Positions 32,444 through 42,465 are shown, numbered from the stretch's first letter. The stretch is 64,000 nucleotides of DNA from Roseateles depolymerans (GCA_003241055.1 QFOD01000021.1:1-64000), one strand, 5' to 3'. The notes: generated by a model not told the origin, from the letters alone. Made by a program: numbers and translations.

Positions 32444-32459
32444 TTGACGTAAACGTCAA
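32444..32459. promoter_or_regulatory. Branched-chain-catabolism operator (site 3)
   Basis: TTGACGT-AA-ACGTCAA has perfect 7-base arms, 48 bases upstream of the thiolase start. It is the third copy of the operator at 17685 and 22128. Confidence 0.82.
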
Positions 32460-32506
32460 TCAAAAGGCCGACAATGGACTATTCCCATCACGTTCAGGAG
32501 ACCCTC

Positions 32507-33685
32507 ATGTCCGACCCTATCGTCATCGTGTCTGCTGCCCGCACGCCCATTGGTGGCCTGCTGGGTGACTTTGCCGGCCTGGCCGGCTGGGAGCTGGGCG
32601 CCGTGGCCATCAAGGCTGCCGTCGAGCGCGCCGGTGTGCCCGGCGACGCGGTGGACGAGGTGCTGATGGGCAACTGCCTGATGGCCGGCCAGGGCCAGGC
32701 GCCCGCCCGCCAGGCGCTGCGCCGCGCCGGTCTGCCGGACTCGGCCGGCGCCGTCACGCTGAGCAAGATGTGCGGCTCCGGCATGCGCACCATGATGTTC
32801 GCCCACGACATGCTGGCGGCCGGCTCGGCCGAGGTGATGGTGGCCGGCGGCATGGAGAGCATGACCAACGCGCCCCACCTGATGTTCGCGCGCAAGGGCA
32901 TCAAGTACGGCGCCAGCGCCGTCTACGACCACATGGCGCTGGACGGCCTGGAGGACGCCTACGAGCGCGGCAAGGCCATGGGCGTGTTCGCCGAAAGCTG
33001 CGTGGCCAAGTACGCGTTCAGCCGCGAGGCCATGGACCAGTACGCCATCTCGTCCACGCAGCGGGCCAAGGCTGCCAACGAGAACGGGGCCTTCGACTGG
33101 GAGATGGCGCCGGTGACGATCAGCAGCCCCAAGGGCGACACGGTCATCAAGTTCGACGAGCAGCCCTTCAAGGCCAAGCTGGACAAGATCCCCACGCTGA
33201 AGCCCGCATTCAAGAAGGACGGCGCCATCACGGCCGCCACCTCGTCCAGCATCTCCGACGGCGCCGCGGCGCTGGTGCTGATGCGCGAGAGCACGGCCAA
33301 GGCGCGCGGCCTGCAGCCCATCGCCCGCATCGTCAGCCATGCGGTGCACGCCCAGGCGCCGGAGTGGTTCACCACCGCCCCGGTCGGCGCGATCCAGAAG
33401 GCGCTGGCCAAGGCCGGCTGGCAGGCCGGCCAGGTGGACCTGTGGGAGGTCAACGAGGCCTTTGCCGCCGTCACGATGGCGGCCATGGCCGAGTTCAAGC
33501 TGCCGCACGAGATCGTCAACGTCAACGGCGGCGCGGTCGCACTGGGCCACCCCATCGGGGCCAGCGGCGCGCGCATCGTCGTCACGCTGCTGGGCGCGCT
33601 CAAGGCCCGCGGCCTCAAGAAGGGCGTCGCGGCCCTGTGCATCGGCGGCGGCGAGGCCACGGCGCTGGCGCTCGAGATGGTCTGA
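32507..33685 (+). CDS. Acetyl-CoA C-acetyltransferase (thiolase)
   Basis: This encodes 392 residues from the ATG at 32507, preceded by CAGGAG; an in-frame ATG at 32474 was rejected. Active-site features are Cys89 (S-K-M-C-G-S-G-M), the His of G-H-P-I-G-A-S-G-A-R near 347, and the second Cys in C-I-G-G-G-E near 377. It cleaves or forms acetoacetyl-CoA. It could serve either the last step of leucine catabolism or polyhydroxybutyrate synthesis. The shared operator 48 bases upstream favours the catabolic role. Confidence 0.93.
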   Translation: MSDPIVIVSAARTPIGGLLGDFAGLAGWELGAVAIKAAVERAGVPGDAVDEVLMGNCLMAGQGQAPARQALRRAGLPDSAGAVTLSKMCGSGMRTMMFAHDMLAAGSAEVMVAGGMESMTNAPHLMFARKGIKYGASAVYDHMALDGLEDAYERGKAMGVFAESCVAKYAFSREAMDQYAISSTQRAKAANENGAFDWEMAPVTISSPKGDTVIKFDEQPFKAKLDKIPTLKPAFKKDGAITAATSSSISDGAAALVLMRESTAKARGLQPIARIVSHAVHAQAPEWFTTAPVGAIQKALAKAGWQAGQVDLWEVNEAFAAVTMAAMAEFKLPHEIVNVNGGAVALGHPIGASGARIVVTLLGALKARGLKKGVAALCIGGGEATALALEMV

Positions 33686-33860
33686 CCCTGCGGCGGGGTC
33701 TGCCTCCGGGGACCGGCGATGATGTGCGTAGGCAGCCCGTCGCCGGCCCGGCGCCGCGCGAGGTCCGGGCTGCCCCGCTCCCGTGCCGCGCGCCGACAGG
33801 CCCGGTGCGGTCATTTCCTCTCGCTGGCCGCGCATCGGGCGCCGGCTGAAAGACCTAGAC

Positions 33861-34526
33861 ATGCATGTGCTGATCATCGGGGCCTCGCGCGGGCTTGGCC
33901 TGGAGTTCGTTCGCCAATACCGCGCCGCCGGGGCTCAGGTCACGGCCACCGCGCGTGACGACGAGGGCCTGGCCCGCATCACCGCGCAGGGCGCCAAGCC
34001 GCTCAAGCTGGACGTCACCAGCACGGCCAGCGTGTCAGGTCTTGCCTGGCAGATCGACGGCGAGGCCTTCGACGTCGTTGTGATCAACGCGGGTGTCTAC
34101 GGCCCGCGCACCCAGGGTCTGGAGGCGCCCACCGAGGCGGACTTCGATGCCGTCATGCACACCAACGTGCTCGGCCCCATGCGTGTGCTGCCGCAGTTGC
34201 AGGACGCGCTGGCGCCGGGTGCACGCATCGCGGTGCTGGCCTCCAAGATGGGCTCCATCAGCCTGCGCACCAGCCCGGCGGGCTGGCTCTACCGGGCCTC
34301 CAAGGCGGCCGCCAACTCGGTGATGAAGGATGCGTCGCTCGTGCTGGCCGGCCGCGCGACGCTGCTGAGCTTCCACCCCGGCTGGGTCAAGACCGACATG
34401 GGCGGTGACGGCGCCGATATCGACCCGCCCACCAGCGTGGCCGGCATGCGAACGGTGCTCGCCAGCGTGAAGCCGGCCGACACCGGCAGCTTCTTCAACT
34501 ACGACGGGCAGCGGCTGGACTGGTGA
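33861..34526 (+). CDS. Short-chain dehydrogenase/reductase
   Basis: This encodes 221 residues from the ATG at 33861. Nucleotide-binding G-A-S-R-G-L-G-L-E is at 7-15, N-A-G-V-Y-G follows at about 75-80, and the active-site Y-R-A-S-K lies at about 138-142. The layout and short length are like the C-factor/sniffer subgroup of SDRs. The substrate is unknown. A gap of 175 bases separates it from the thiolase gene. Confidence 0.85.
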   Translation: MHVLIIGASRGLGLEFVRQYRAAGAQVTATARDDEGLARITAQGAKPLKLDVTSTASVSGLAWQIDGEAFDVVVINAGVYGPRTQGLEAPTEADFDAVMHTNVLGPMRVLPQLQDALAPGARIAVLASKMGSISLRTSPAGWLYRASKAAANSVMKDASLVLAGRATLLSFHPGWVKTDMGGDGADIDPPTSVAGMRTVLASVKPADTGSFFNYDGQRLDW

Positions 34527-34582
34527 TTCCTGGCTTCATACGCTAACGCATCATTGCGTAGCATCTGCGTCGGGAGGCGTGG

Positions 34583-35871
34583 ATGAGATCAGCGTGGCGG
34601 TGGTTGGCGACGGCCGTGGGCGGCGCCCTGTGTGTGTGGGGGCGGCATGGGTCGCCAGCAACGGGCCGTGGGCGGATGTGTCGCCCGAGCCGCTGGCGGC
34701 CGAGCTGCGGCTGGAGCCCGAACAGGCACCGCGCGATCGCAACGGATTCGTCGCATTGCAGGGCCTGAGCGCGCCTGTTGGCGTCGATGTCTTTGTCGCC
34801 GGGCAGGCCGCGCTGCGGCGTGGCGCAGCCCAGGGGTCGGGTCTGCTGCGCTGGCCCCAGGACCCCCTCTGGACCTGCCGTCCGGGCCGGGATCGCTGTG
34901 TCGCGCTCTGGCTGGCGCAGCCCGAGCGGGCCCACCAGCTGCTGGCGGCGGCCCAGGTGCTGGGCGCGCGCTGCGAGCTGGTCGAGCAGGCGGCGTTCTA
35001 TGAAGAGCTGTTGCCCGAGCGTGAGCCTGGTGGCTCTGGCGCAGCGCGCCCTTTTGCCTCGCTGCCTTTGCCGCGCTTCAGCGACCTCGGCAGCTGTGTG
35101 CAGTGGTTCGGCATGACGGCCGCACTGGCTTCCGACCCCGCCCAGGCCGAGGCAGCGCTCAGGCATGCCGACCACCTGGCGCGCCGCGCGCTGGCGGGTT
35201 CGCGCAGCCTGCTCGGCACCATGATGGGCGTGGCCGCGGTGCAGCGCAGCTGGTTGCAGGCGGCGGAACTGGTCGCGCGCGGCAGCGTCCGCCGCGAGCT
35301 GCTGCAGTCCCTGCTGGTGCCGCTGCCGGCCCGCGCGCTGAGCCCCAGGCACTGGGTGCCCAGCGAAGCCCGTTTCACGCGTGAGGTGCTGCGCGATCTC
35401 GCGGCCGCACGGGACGGCTGCGCCGATGCCGCATCGGCGCCCGAGTCGGGCGTGCTCGATCGGCTGGCGTGCCGCTATCGCTATCAACTGGGGTTGCTGC
35501 CTGAACTGAGCGCACGGGACAGCGATGCGCAGTGGCAGGCCCGCCTGGCCAGCGCGTCGGCCGACGGGCCGGTGGCCTGCGAGCAACTGTCTGCCGCCCC
35601 CTGGCGCGTGGAGCCGCGCCGCTGGCCGGCCTGGCGCAACACGCTGGGGCGCTGGACACTGGATGCCGCGCCTGTGGACTGGGCGGTGTACGCCGCGCGG
35701 CAGCTGGATCTGGAGCTGCTGCGCCAGAGCCTGCTGGCCCCGTTGATTGGGCAGGCCACCCCCAGTGCGGCGCGCCTGCGGCGGGAAGGCGATGTGCAGA
35801 GGTTCGCCGGCTGTCGTGCGCGGCTCGTGCCGGACGACCCGGACGCTACGCTGAGCTGGGCCGCCCTTTGA
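34583..35871 (+). CDS. Membrane-anchored hypothetical protein with frameshifted start
   Basis: The frame that stays open to 35871 gives about 430 residues and lacks a convincing start. In the next frame an ATG at 34583, preceded by CGGGAGG, encodes M-R-S-A-W-R-W-L-A-T-A-V-G-G-A-L-C-V-W-G. That frame runs into a run of five G at 34638-34642. One extra G would join it to the long frame as C-V-W-G-A-A-W-V-A-S-N, completing a membrane anchor. A missing base in the assembly or a real frameshift mutation fits best. The rest (P-E-P-L-A-A-E, several conserved-looking Trp/Arg motifs) is probably periplasmic and matches no family I recognise. Confidence 0.7.
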
Positions 35872-35909
35872 GCGTGGGCCGGGTCATGGCCCGGCAGCGT
35901 TTGTGCGCC

Positions 35910-36479
35910 TCAGCGTGAGAGCGACACGTCCTTGCGGCGGCTGATGCGTGCAGCGCGCAGCGCCAGCAGGCCCACGCCACCCAGCATCAGCGCCACGCTC
36001 GCCGGTTCGGGTACGGCCGAGATGCTCAGGGCGCCGACGGAAATGGCACTGGCGGTAGTCATGTTGTAGTAGGCGGCCGACATCGCAACGTTGACGTTGC
36101 CATCGGCCCAGCCGAAGAAGTAGAAGTGGTCGGGCTGCGACGTCTGCTGGTAGATGTTCCAGCCGAAGGTGTTGGTGCCAGCCTGGTGCCATTGGGTGAT
36201 TTCGGAGCCGTTCCAGTCAAAGCTGTAGGGCATGAAGGTGGCCAGGTTGTTGGCCGTGTAGGTGCCGTCGCTGAAGCTGCCCAGCGTGCCGCCTACGCTG
36301 GACGAGGTCACGGTGAAGTCCAGCACGTTGTAGGTGCCGGCTGCATTGCCCGTGCCATCGGTTTGCATCGTGCCCTGCTCGCCGGCGAAGGACCAGACCC
36401 AGGTGGTGGCGTGGCTGGCCGACGTGGCAGCAGCAAGCAGCACGGCGGCTGCGGCGGACTTGAACATGGTGAGCTTCAT
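35910..36479 (-). CDS. PEP-CTERM sorting-domain protein
   Basis: This encodes 189 residues from the ATG at 36479, preceded by GGGAG. A signal peptide ends near A-S-H-A (about 25). The mature part is rich in Thr, Ser, Gly, Trp and Tyr, typical of beta-structured surface proteins. The C-terminus is a PEP-CTERM signal: V-P-E-P at 156-159, a hydrophobic helix (V-A-L-M-L-G-G-V-G-L-L-A-L), then an Arg/Lys cluster. Exosortase would cut it after export and it would end up at the surface or in exopolysaccharide. No exosortase gene is in the window. Confidence 0.9.
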   Translation of the reverse strand: MKLTMFKSAAAAVLLAAATSASHATTWVWSFAGEQGTMQTDGTGNAAGTYNVLDFTVTSSSVGGTLGSFSDGTYTANNLATFMPYSFDWNGSEITQWHQAGTNTFGWNIYQQTSQPDHFYFFGWADGNVNVAMSAAYYNMTTASAISVGALSISAVPEPASVALMLGGVGLLALRAARISRRKDVSLSR

Positions 36480-36676
36480 CGGGTTCTCCCTGGCAGGTAC
36501 AGATCGGGTGTCGAGGCTGGGAGTGTCTCCGTGCCGATCGTTTTCGGGGTTACGGTCTGCCCCCCCGACCTTGGGGGGCTCCGTCACGCTGCCGCCTTGG
36601 CGCCGCTGTCGCGGCCCGATCGGTCGCGGCCATTGACAATCGCGCACCGCAAGGACAAGAACACAAGGAGACTTTC

Positions 36677-37813
36677 ATGCTGCTGAGCGACGACCACCTG
36701 GCCGTCCAGGACGCCATTCGCACCTATGTGCAGGCCGAGATCGCCCCCCATGCTGCGGCCTGGGACAAGGCCCACCATTTCCCCGCCGAGCAGCTGAAAG
36801 GCCTGGCCGCGCTGGGCTGCTACGGCGTTGCCGTGCCCACCGAGTGGGACGGCGCCGGGCTGGACTACCTTGCGCTGGCCGTCATCCTGGAGGAGATCGC
36901 GGCCGGCGACGGCGGCACCAGCACGGTGGTCAGCGTCAACAACTGCCCCGTGAGCTCCATCCTGATGGCCTTCGGCAATGCCGACCAGAAGGAGCGCTTC
37001 CTGAAACCGCTGGCGCGTGGCGACATGCTGGGCGCCTTCTGCCTGACCGAGCCGCACGTCGGCTCCGAGGCCGGCGGCCTGCGCACCACCGCCACACGGG
37101 ATGGTGACGACTATGTGCTGAACGGCGTCAAGCAGTTCATCACCAGCGGCAAGCACGGTGACGTGGCCATCGTGATGGCCGTGACCGACAAGAGTGCCGG
37201 CAAAAAGGGCATCAGCGCCTTCCTCGTACCCACCTCGACGCCCGGCTACACGGTCGCCCGCATCGAGGACAAGCTGGGCCAGCACAGCAGCGACACGGCC
37301 CAGATCCTGTTCGAGAACTGCCGGGTGCCGGCGGCCAATCGTCTGGGCGAGGAGGGCCAGGGCCTGAAGATCGCGCTGTCGGGCCTGGAGGGCGGGCGCA
37401 TCGGCATCGCATCGCAGAGCGTGGGCATGGCCCGCGCGGCCTTCGAGGCTGCGCTGCGCTACAGCAAGGATCGCGTCACCTTCGGCCAACCCATCTTCGA
37501 GCACCAGGCCGTCCAGTTCATGCTGGCCGAGATGGCCACGCAGATCGAGGCCGCGCGCCAGCTGATCTGGCATGCCGCCAGCCTCAAGGATGCCGGCCGG
37601 CCCTGCCTGAAGGAGGCGGCGATGGCCAAGCTGTTCGCCAGCGAGATGGCCGAGAAGGTCTGCTCCCAGGCCATACAGATCCACGGCGGCTATGGCTACC
37701 TGAGCGACTTCCCGGTGGAGCGCATCTACCGCGACGTGCGCGTCACGCAGATCTACGAGGGCACGAGCGAGGTGCAGAAGATCCTGATCGGCCGCGCGCT
37801 GGCGGCCTCTTGA
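36677..37813 (+). CDS. Acyl-CoA dehydrogenase (short/branched-chain type)
   Basis: This encodes 378 residues, normal for the family. FAD/substrate marks are A-F-C-L-T-E-P-H-V-G-S-E, K-Q-F-I-T-S-G and Q-I-H-G-G-Y-G-Y. The catalytic base is Glu361 in Y-E-G-T-S-E, the usual short/medium-chain position and unlike the ivd enzyme at 22184. It probably acts on butyryl- or 2-methyl-branched acyl-CoA. I saw no copy of the 16-bp operator in the 200 bases upstream. It stands alone. Confidence 0.9.
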   Translation: MLLSDDHLAVQDAIRTYVQAEIAPHAAAWDKAHHFPAEQLKGLAALGCYGVAVPTEWDGAGLDYLALAVILEEIAAGDGGTSTVVSVNNCPVSSILMAFGNADQKERFLKPLARGDMLGAFCLTEPHVGSEAGGLRTTATRDGDDYVLNGVKQFITSGKHGDVAIVMAVTDKSAGKKGISAFLVPTSTPGYTVARIEDKLGQHSSDTAQILFENCRVPAANRLGEEGQGLKIALSGLEGGRIGIASQSVGMARAAFEAALRYSKDRVTFGQPIFEHQAVQFMLAEMATQIEAARQLIWHAASLKDAGRPCLKEAAMAKLFASEMAEKVCSQAIQIHGGYGYLSDFPVERIYRDVRVTQIYEGTSEVQKILIGRALAAS

Positions 37814-37819
37814 GGCGCC

Positions 37820-38383
37820 TCAGCCCAGCGTGATCCCGGCGCTGGGCCGCACATGGCCCAGACGCGGCATCACGTAGCGCATCGAGCCCTGGTGCGCCTC
37901 GGCGACCGGGCCGCTGCACAGGTCTTCGGCGATGTAGAGCTGGTAGCCCAGCTCCCAGGCCGCGCGCACGCTGCCCTCCACGCCGATGTGGGTGGCGATG
38001 CCGCCGAACACCAGCGTCGTGATGCCGCGCCGGCGCAGTTGCAGATCCAGCTCGGTGCCGTGGAAGGCATTCCACTGGCGCTTGGTGATGAGCAGGTCGC
38101 CCGGCTGCGTCGGCAGCCCGGCCGGGTCGGCCCACCAATCGGCGGGCAGGCCGTCCGCGGGCGGCGCGGCGCTGAGGTCGGCGGTCTGGCGCAGCAGCTC
38201 GGGATAGCCCTCGCTCCAGCCCACCTTCACCCGCACGATCAGCGCCCCGGCGGCGCGAAAGCGCGCTACCACGGGCGCCGTGCGCTGCACCAGCTCGGCG
38301 CCGCTGCAAGGGGCCTGGCCGTAGCCGAGGATGCCTTGCTGCAGGTCGATGAGCACGAGCGCGGTCTGGGATGGATTTAGCAT
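37820..38383 (-). CDS. Isochorismatase-fold hydrolase without the catalytic Cys
   Basis: This encodes 187 residues from the ATG at 38383. The first acidic residue is Asp13 in V-L-I-D-L-Q-Q-G and the Lys lies in T-K-R-Q-W-N-A-F. Where amidase-type relatives have a nucleophilic Cys, this has G-I-A-T-H-I-G-V-E-G-S, as in true isochorismatases of the PhzD type. It is therefore unlikely to be a nicotinamidase-type amidase; the substrate is unknown. It is divergent from a TetR gene, with paired operator-like sequences between them, so induction by its substrate is plausible. Confidence 0.85.
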   Translation of the reverse strand: MLNPSQTALVLIDLQQGILGYGQAPCSGAELVQRTAPVVARFRAAGALIVRVKVGWSEGYPELLRQTADLSAAPPADGLPADWWADPAGLPTQPGDLLITKRQWNAFHGTELDLQLRRRGITTLVFGGIATHIGVEGSVRAAWELGYQLYIAEDLCSGPVAEAHQGSMRYVMPRLGHVRPSAGITLG

Positions 38384-38398
38384 GGGACTTCCTTTTTG

Positions 38399-38439
38399 TG
38401 AGCGATGGCTCATGAATTGAGTTTATGAGTGAATCCTCA
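38399..38439. promoter_or_regulatory. Two TGAG-N6-CTCA palindromes between divergent genes
   Basis: TGAGCGATGGCTCA (38399-38412) and TGAGTGAATCCTCA (38426-38439) share the TGAG-N6-CTCA layout with centres 27 bases apart. The second overlaps the TetR start codon region at 38425. They are the likely binding sites of that TetR protein. Confidence 0.5.
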
Positions 38440-39075
38440 CAAAAATCAAGCCCGCCCCCCGTTGCGCGACGCGAGCCGCGGCGCCAGCGTGGGCAGCTGC
38501 GGGTCGAGGCCCTGCTGGCTGCCGCCGCCCAGGTGTTTGCGGACAAGGGCTATGACGCCGCCACCACCGCCGAGATCGCCCAGGCGGCGCAGTCCTCCAT
38601 CGGCTCGCTGTATCAGTTCTTTCCCACCAAGGAGGCGCTGGCGCGGGCCGTCATCGCCGGCCAGGCGGCCGACCTGCGCGGCCGGCTCGAGGGCATGGCC
38701 GCGGCCAGCCCGGCCTGGAGCCGCACCGAGCTCGCCGCGCAGATGCTGGGGGCGCTGGTGGCCTTCCGGGGGTCGCACCCGTCGTTCGCCCGGCTGCTGG
38801 ATTCGCCCGGGGCGCCCGAGGCGTTGATCCTGGAGGTCCGGCGCGAGGTGCGCGAGCGCGTGGCCGCGGTGCTGGCGCCGCATCTGCCGGGGCTGGATGC
38901 GGCGCGGCTGACGGCGGTGGCCACCGTGGTGCAGCAGCTGATGAAGAGCGCCGTCGCCATCCACGACGATGCGGCGGCCGGGTCGCCCGCCAGCGTGCGC
39001 GCCGCGCTGGACGAACTGCGGCGGGCGCTGGAGGCCTATCTGGACGGCTTGCCGGGCGCCGGCCCCGTGCGCTGA
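38425..39075 (+). CDS. TetR-family transcriptional regulator
   Basis: This encodes 216 residues. A basic leader precedes the TetR helix-turn-helix at about 25-70 (A-A-A-Q-V-F-A-D-K-G-Y-D-A-A-T-T-A-E-I-A ... I-G-S-L-Y-Q-F-F-P-T-K-E-A-L). The C-terminal ligand domain resembles the TetR_C family often found with A-R-L-L-D-S-P-G-A-P-E. It probably represses itself and the divergent isochorismatase-fold gene through the paired palindromes between them. Confidence 0.88.
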   Translation: MSESSQKSSPPPVARREPRRQRGQLRVEALLAAAAQVFADKGYDAATTAEIAQAAQSSIGSLYQFFPTKEALARAVIAGQAADLRGRLEGMAAASPAWSRTELAAQMLGALVAFRGSHPSFARLLDSPGAPEALILEVRREVRERVAAVLAPHLPGLDAARLTAVATVVQQLMKSAVAIHDDAAAGSPASVRAALDELRRALEAYLDGLPGAGPVR

Positions 39076-39102
39076 GCGAACGGCTGTTGGTGATGCCCGC
39101 CG

Positions 39103-40023
39103 TCAGTCGGCGGCGATCTGGGCGTAGGCCTTGTCCAGCAGCGCCGCCGAGACGGCCAGGGCCGCGCATTCGGCAGCGTCCATGTCGGGTTCCATCACCT
39201 GCACGGCGCCCTGCAGCGTGATCAGCGCGGGCAGCGACAGCGCCACGCCCTGCAGCCCGGCCGCGCCGGTCTGCACCCGCGACACCGGCAGCAGCGGCCG
39301 CTCATCCCGCAGCACCGCGGCAATCAGCCGCGCGGTGACCAGGCCGATCGCGTGGTTGGTGGCGCCCTTGCGCTGGATCACCTCGTAGGCCGCGCGCCGC
39401 ACCGACTGCGCGATGCGCGCCTCGTCGTCCGCCTGCCAGCCCGGCCAGTCGCGCAGCGCCACGCCGCCCACGCGGGCGCCGTGCCACAGCATCACGGAGG
39501 AGTCGCCATGCTCGGCGATCACCTGGGCGTGCACCGCCTGCGGCGCGACCTGCAGCCGCTTGGCCAGACGCTCGCGCAGCCGCGAGGTGTCCAGCAGCGT
39601 GCCGGTGCCTATGACCCGCTCCGGTGGCAGGCCGCTGGCCTGGGTCACCACGCGCACCAGCACGTCCACCGGGTTGGTCACGACGACGATGAGCCCGCCG
39701 AAGCCGGCCAGCGCGCGCCCGATGTCGGCCGCGATGCGGGCGTTGTCGCGCAGCAGGTCCAGCCGCGATTCGTCGGGCCGGCCATTGCGCCCGGCGGCGA
39801 TCACCACCACGTCGGCCTCGCGCAGCCGCTCCAGCGGCACGGCCTGCACCGCGCAGCGCGGGTAGAAGGCGGCGCCGTCGGCCAGATCCAGCGCCTCGCC
39901 CTCGGCCACCGCGCCGCGTGCATCGTGCAGCCACAACTCGCCGGCCACGCCGCTCATCAGCGTGGAGAACGCGACGCTGGTGCCGACCCAGCCCGTACCG
40001 ACGATGCCGACGCGATGTGCCAT
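39103..40023 (-). CDS. L-lactate/malate-dehydrogenase-family 2-hydroxyacid dehydrogenase
   Basis: This encodes 306 residues from the ATG at 40023. The NAD site is G-T-G-W-V-G (9-14), with V-T-N-P-V-D at 115-120, the proton-relay His172 in E-H-G-D-S-S, and the substrate Arg148 in D-T-S-R-L-R. In the specificity loop (A-G-R-N-G-R-P-D-E-S-R) the residue equivalent to Gln102 of lactate or Arg102 of malate dehydrogenases is Gly81. It therefore fits neither class cleanly and may take a bulkier 2-oxoacid. Its neighbours give no clue. Confidence 0.85.
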   Translation of the reverse strand: MAHRVGIVGTGWVGTSVAFSTLMSGVAGELWLHDARGAVAEGEALDLADGAAFYPRCAVQAVPLERLREADVVVIAAGRNGRPDESRLDLLRDNARIAADIGRALAGFGGLIVVVTNPVDVLVRVVTQASGLPPERVIGTGTLLDTSRLRERLAKRLQVAPQAVHAQVIAEHGDSSVMLWHGARVGGVALRDWPGWQADDEARIAQSVRRAAYEVIQRKGATNHAIGLVTARLIAAVLRDERPLLPVSRVQTGAAGLQGVALSLPALITLQGAVQVMEPDMDAAECAALAVSAALLDKAYAQIAAD

Positions 40024-40158
40024 GCGGCCAGTATGGCGCGATTCACCCCGTGGCGCTGTCGATTCACGCCGCGGGCTGACCACTGGTCGCACCGGATCGA
40101 CGCGCGTCACCTGGCCTGTCTAGCATCGCGGCCGTTCGACACTCCAGGGAGCCGTGTG

Positions 40159-41097
<939 letters not shown>

Positions 41098-41132
41098 CGC
41101 GTGCCGCCCCGCTCTTGCAAAGGAACCCCGCC

Positions 41133-42446
41133 ATGAACGCCCTGATCGCGTTGGTGCGTGCCGAACTCCGGCTGCACTTCTCCAACCGCCGCGCGGTGCT
41201 GATGAGCATCGTCGCCCCCATCCTCATCGCCGCCTTCTTCGGCTCGCTGTTCGGCAGCTCCGGCAGCAAGCACGCGGGCATTCCGATCGGCGTGGTCGAC
41301 CTGGACCGCAGCGTGCTGTCCCAGCGCGTGGTCGCTGCGCTGCAGGCCGATGCCACGCTCAAGACCCAGGCCGGCAGCGAGGACGAGCTGCTGCCGCTGG
41401 TGCGCGCCGGCAAGCTGCAGGCGCTGGTGGTGCTGCCGCAAGGCCTGGGCCGCCAGGCCGGCGGCGCGCTGTTCGGCGCCGGCCGCAAGCCCGAGATCAC
41501 GCTGCACTACGACCCCTCGCAGGCCCAGGCGCTGGCCGTGGTGCGCGGGCTGCTGGCGCAGTCGCTGATGCAGGAGGTGGGCCGGCAGGCCTTCAGCACC
41601 GAGCAGATGCACGGCTTCCAGCAGCAGGTGCGCAACGCGCAAGACCTGCCCCCGGAACGGCGCGCGTCGCTGATGCGCATGTTCGACGCGATCGACGAGG
41701 TGAACCACGGCGACCCGGCCGCCGCAACGGCCGCGGCCTCGGCGGCCGGCGCTGGCGCCTCGGCCGCCGAGGGCGGCGGGCTCTCGCTGCCCTACAGCAC
41801 CCGCGAGGTCGAGGCCGTGCAGGCCGACGCCAACGCCATGCCGGTGGCCTACAACAGCTATGCCCATTCGTTCGCCGGCATGGGCGTGCAGTTCATCCTG
41901 ATGGCCGGGGTCGACATGGCGCTGGGCCTGCTGATGATGCGCCGCCTGGGCCTGTGGAAGCGCCTGCGCGCGGCGCCGCTCGGCCGGGCCCAGCTGCTGG
42001 GCAGCCGCATCGTGGCCGGCACGCTGATCTCGCTGATCGTGTTCGCGGTGGTCTACGCGGTGGCCTTCGCCTTCTTCGGCGTGCGGCTGCTGGGCAGCGC
42101 GGCCGGCTTTGCGCTGGTGCTGCTGAGCTACTCGCTGCTCACCGCCTGCTTCGGCCTGCTGGTGGCCGCATTGGGCCGCACGCCCGAGGCCACCCGGGGC
42201 CTGGCCATCCTGGCCACGCTGCTGATGGTGATGCTGGGCGGCGCCTGGGTGCCGGCCTTCATCTTCCCGGAGTGGCTGCAGACCGTCTCCCTGGCCGTGC
42301 CCACCCGCTGGGCGGTGGACGCGCTGGACGCCATGACCTGGCGCGGCCAGCCGTTCTCGGCGGCACTGCTGCCCTGCGCGGTGATGCTGGGCTTCAGCGC
42401 GGTGTTTGCCGCGGTGGCGGTGTGGCGGTTCAGGTGGGAGGAGTGA
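41133..42446 (+). CDS. ABC-2 type transporter permease
   Basis: This encodes 437 residues from the ATG at 41133. One membrane helix near 24-42 is followed by an extracytoplasmic domain of about 200 residues with an Ala-rich stretch, then about five helices from 250 on. This is the YhfI/NatB-like ABC-2 layout (T-R-E-V ... Y-N-S-Y-A-H-S-F-A-G-M). It forms an exporter with the upstream ATPase. Na+, drug or polysaccharide export are all possible. Confidence 0.9.
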   Translation: MNALIALVRAELRLHFSNRRAVLMSIVAPILIAAFFGSLFGSSGSKHAGIPIGVVDLDRSVLSQRVVAALQADATLKTQAGSEDELLPLVRAGKLQALVVLPQGLGRQAGGALFGAGRKPEITLHYDPSQAQALAVVRGLLAQSLMQEVGRQAFSTEQMHGFQQQVRNAQDLPPERRASLMRMFDAIDEVNHGDPAAATAAASAAGAGASAAEGGGLSLPYSTREVEAVQADANAMPVAYNSYAHSFAGMGVQFILMAGVDMALGLLMMRRLGLWKRLRAAPLGRAQLLGSRIVAGTLISLIVFAVVYAVAFAFFGVRLLGSAAGFALVLLSYSLLTACFGLLVAALGRTPEATRGLAILATLLMVMLGGAWVPAFIFPEWLQTVSLAVPTRWAVDALDAMTWRGQPFSAALLPCAVMLGFSAVFAAVAVWRFRWEE

Positions 42447-42465
42447 TCTCGATCGGCGCGAGGTG

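Noticed and set aside
34631..34650. Programmed -1 frameshifting at the G-run
   Set aside because: The run has only five G and does not form a canonical X-XXY-YYZ slippery heptamer; a missing base is simpler.
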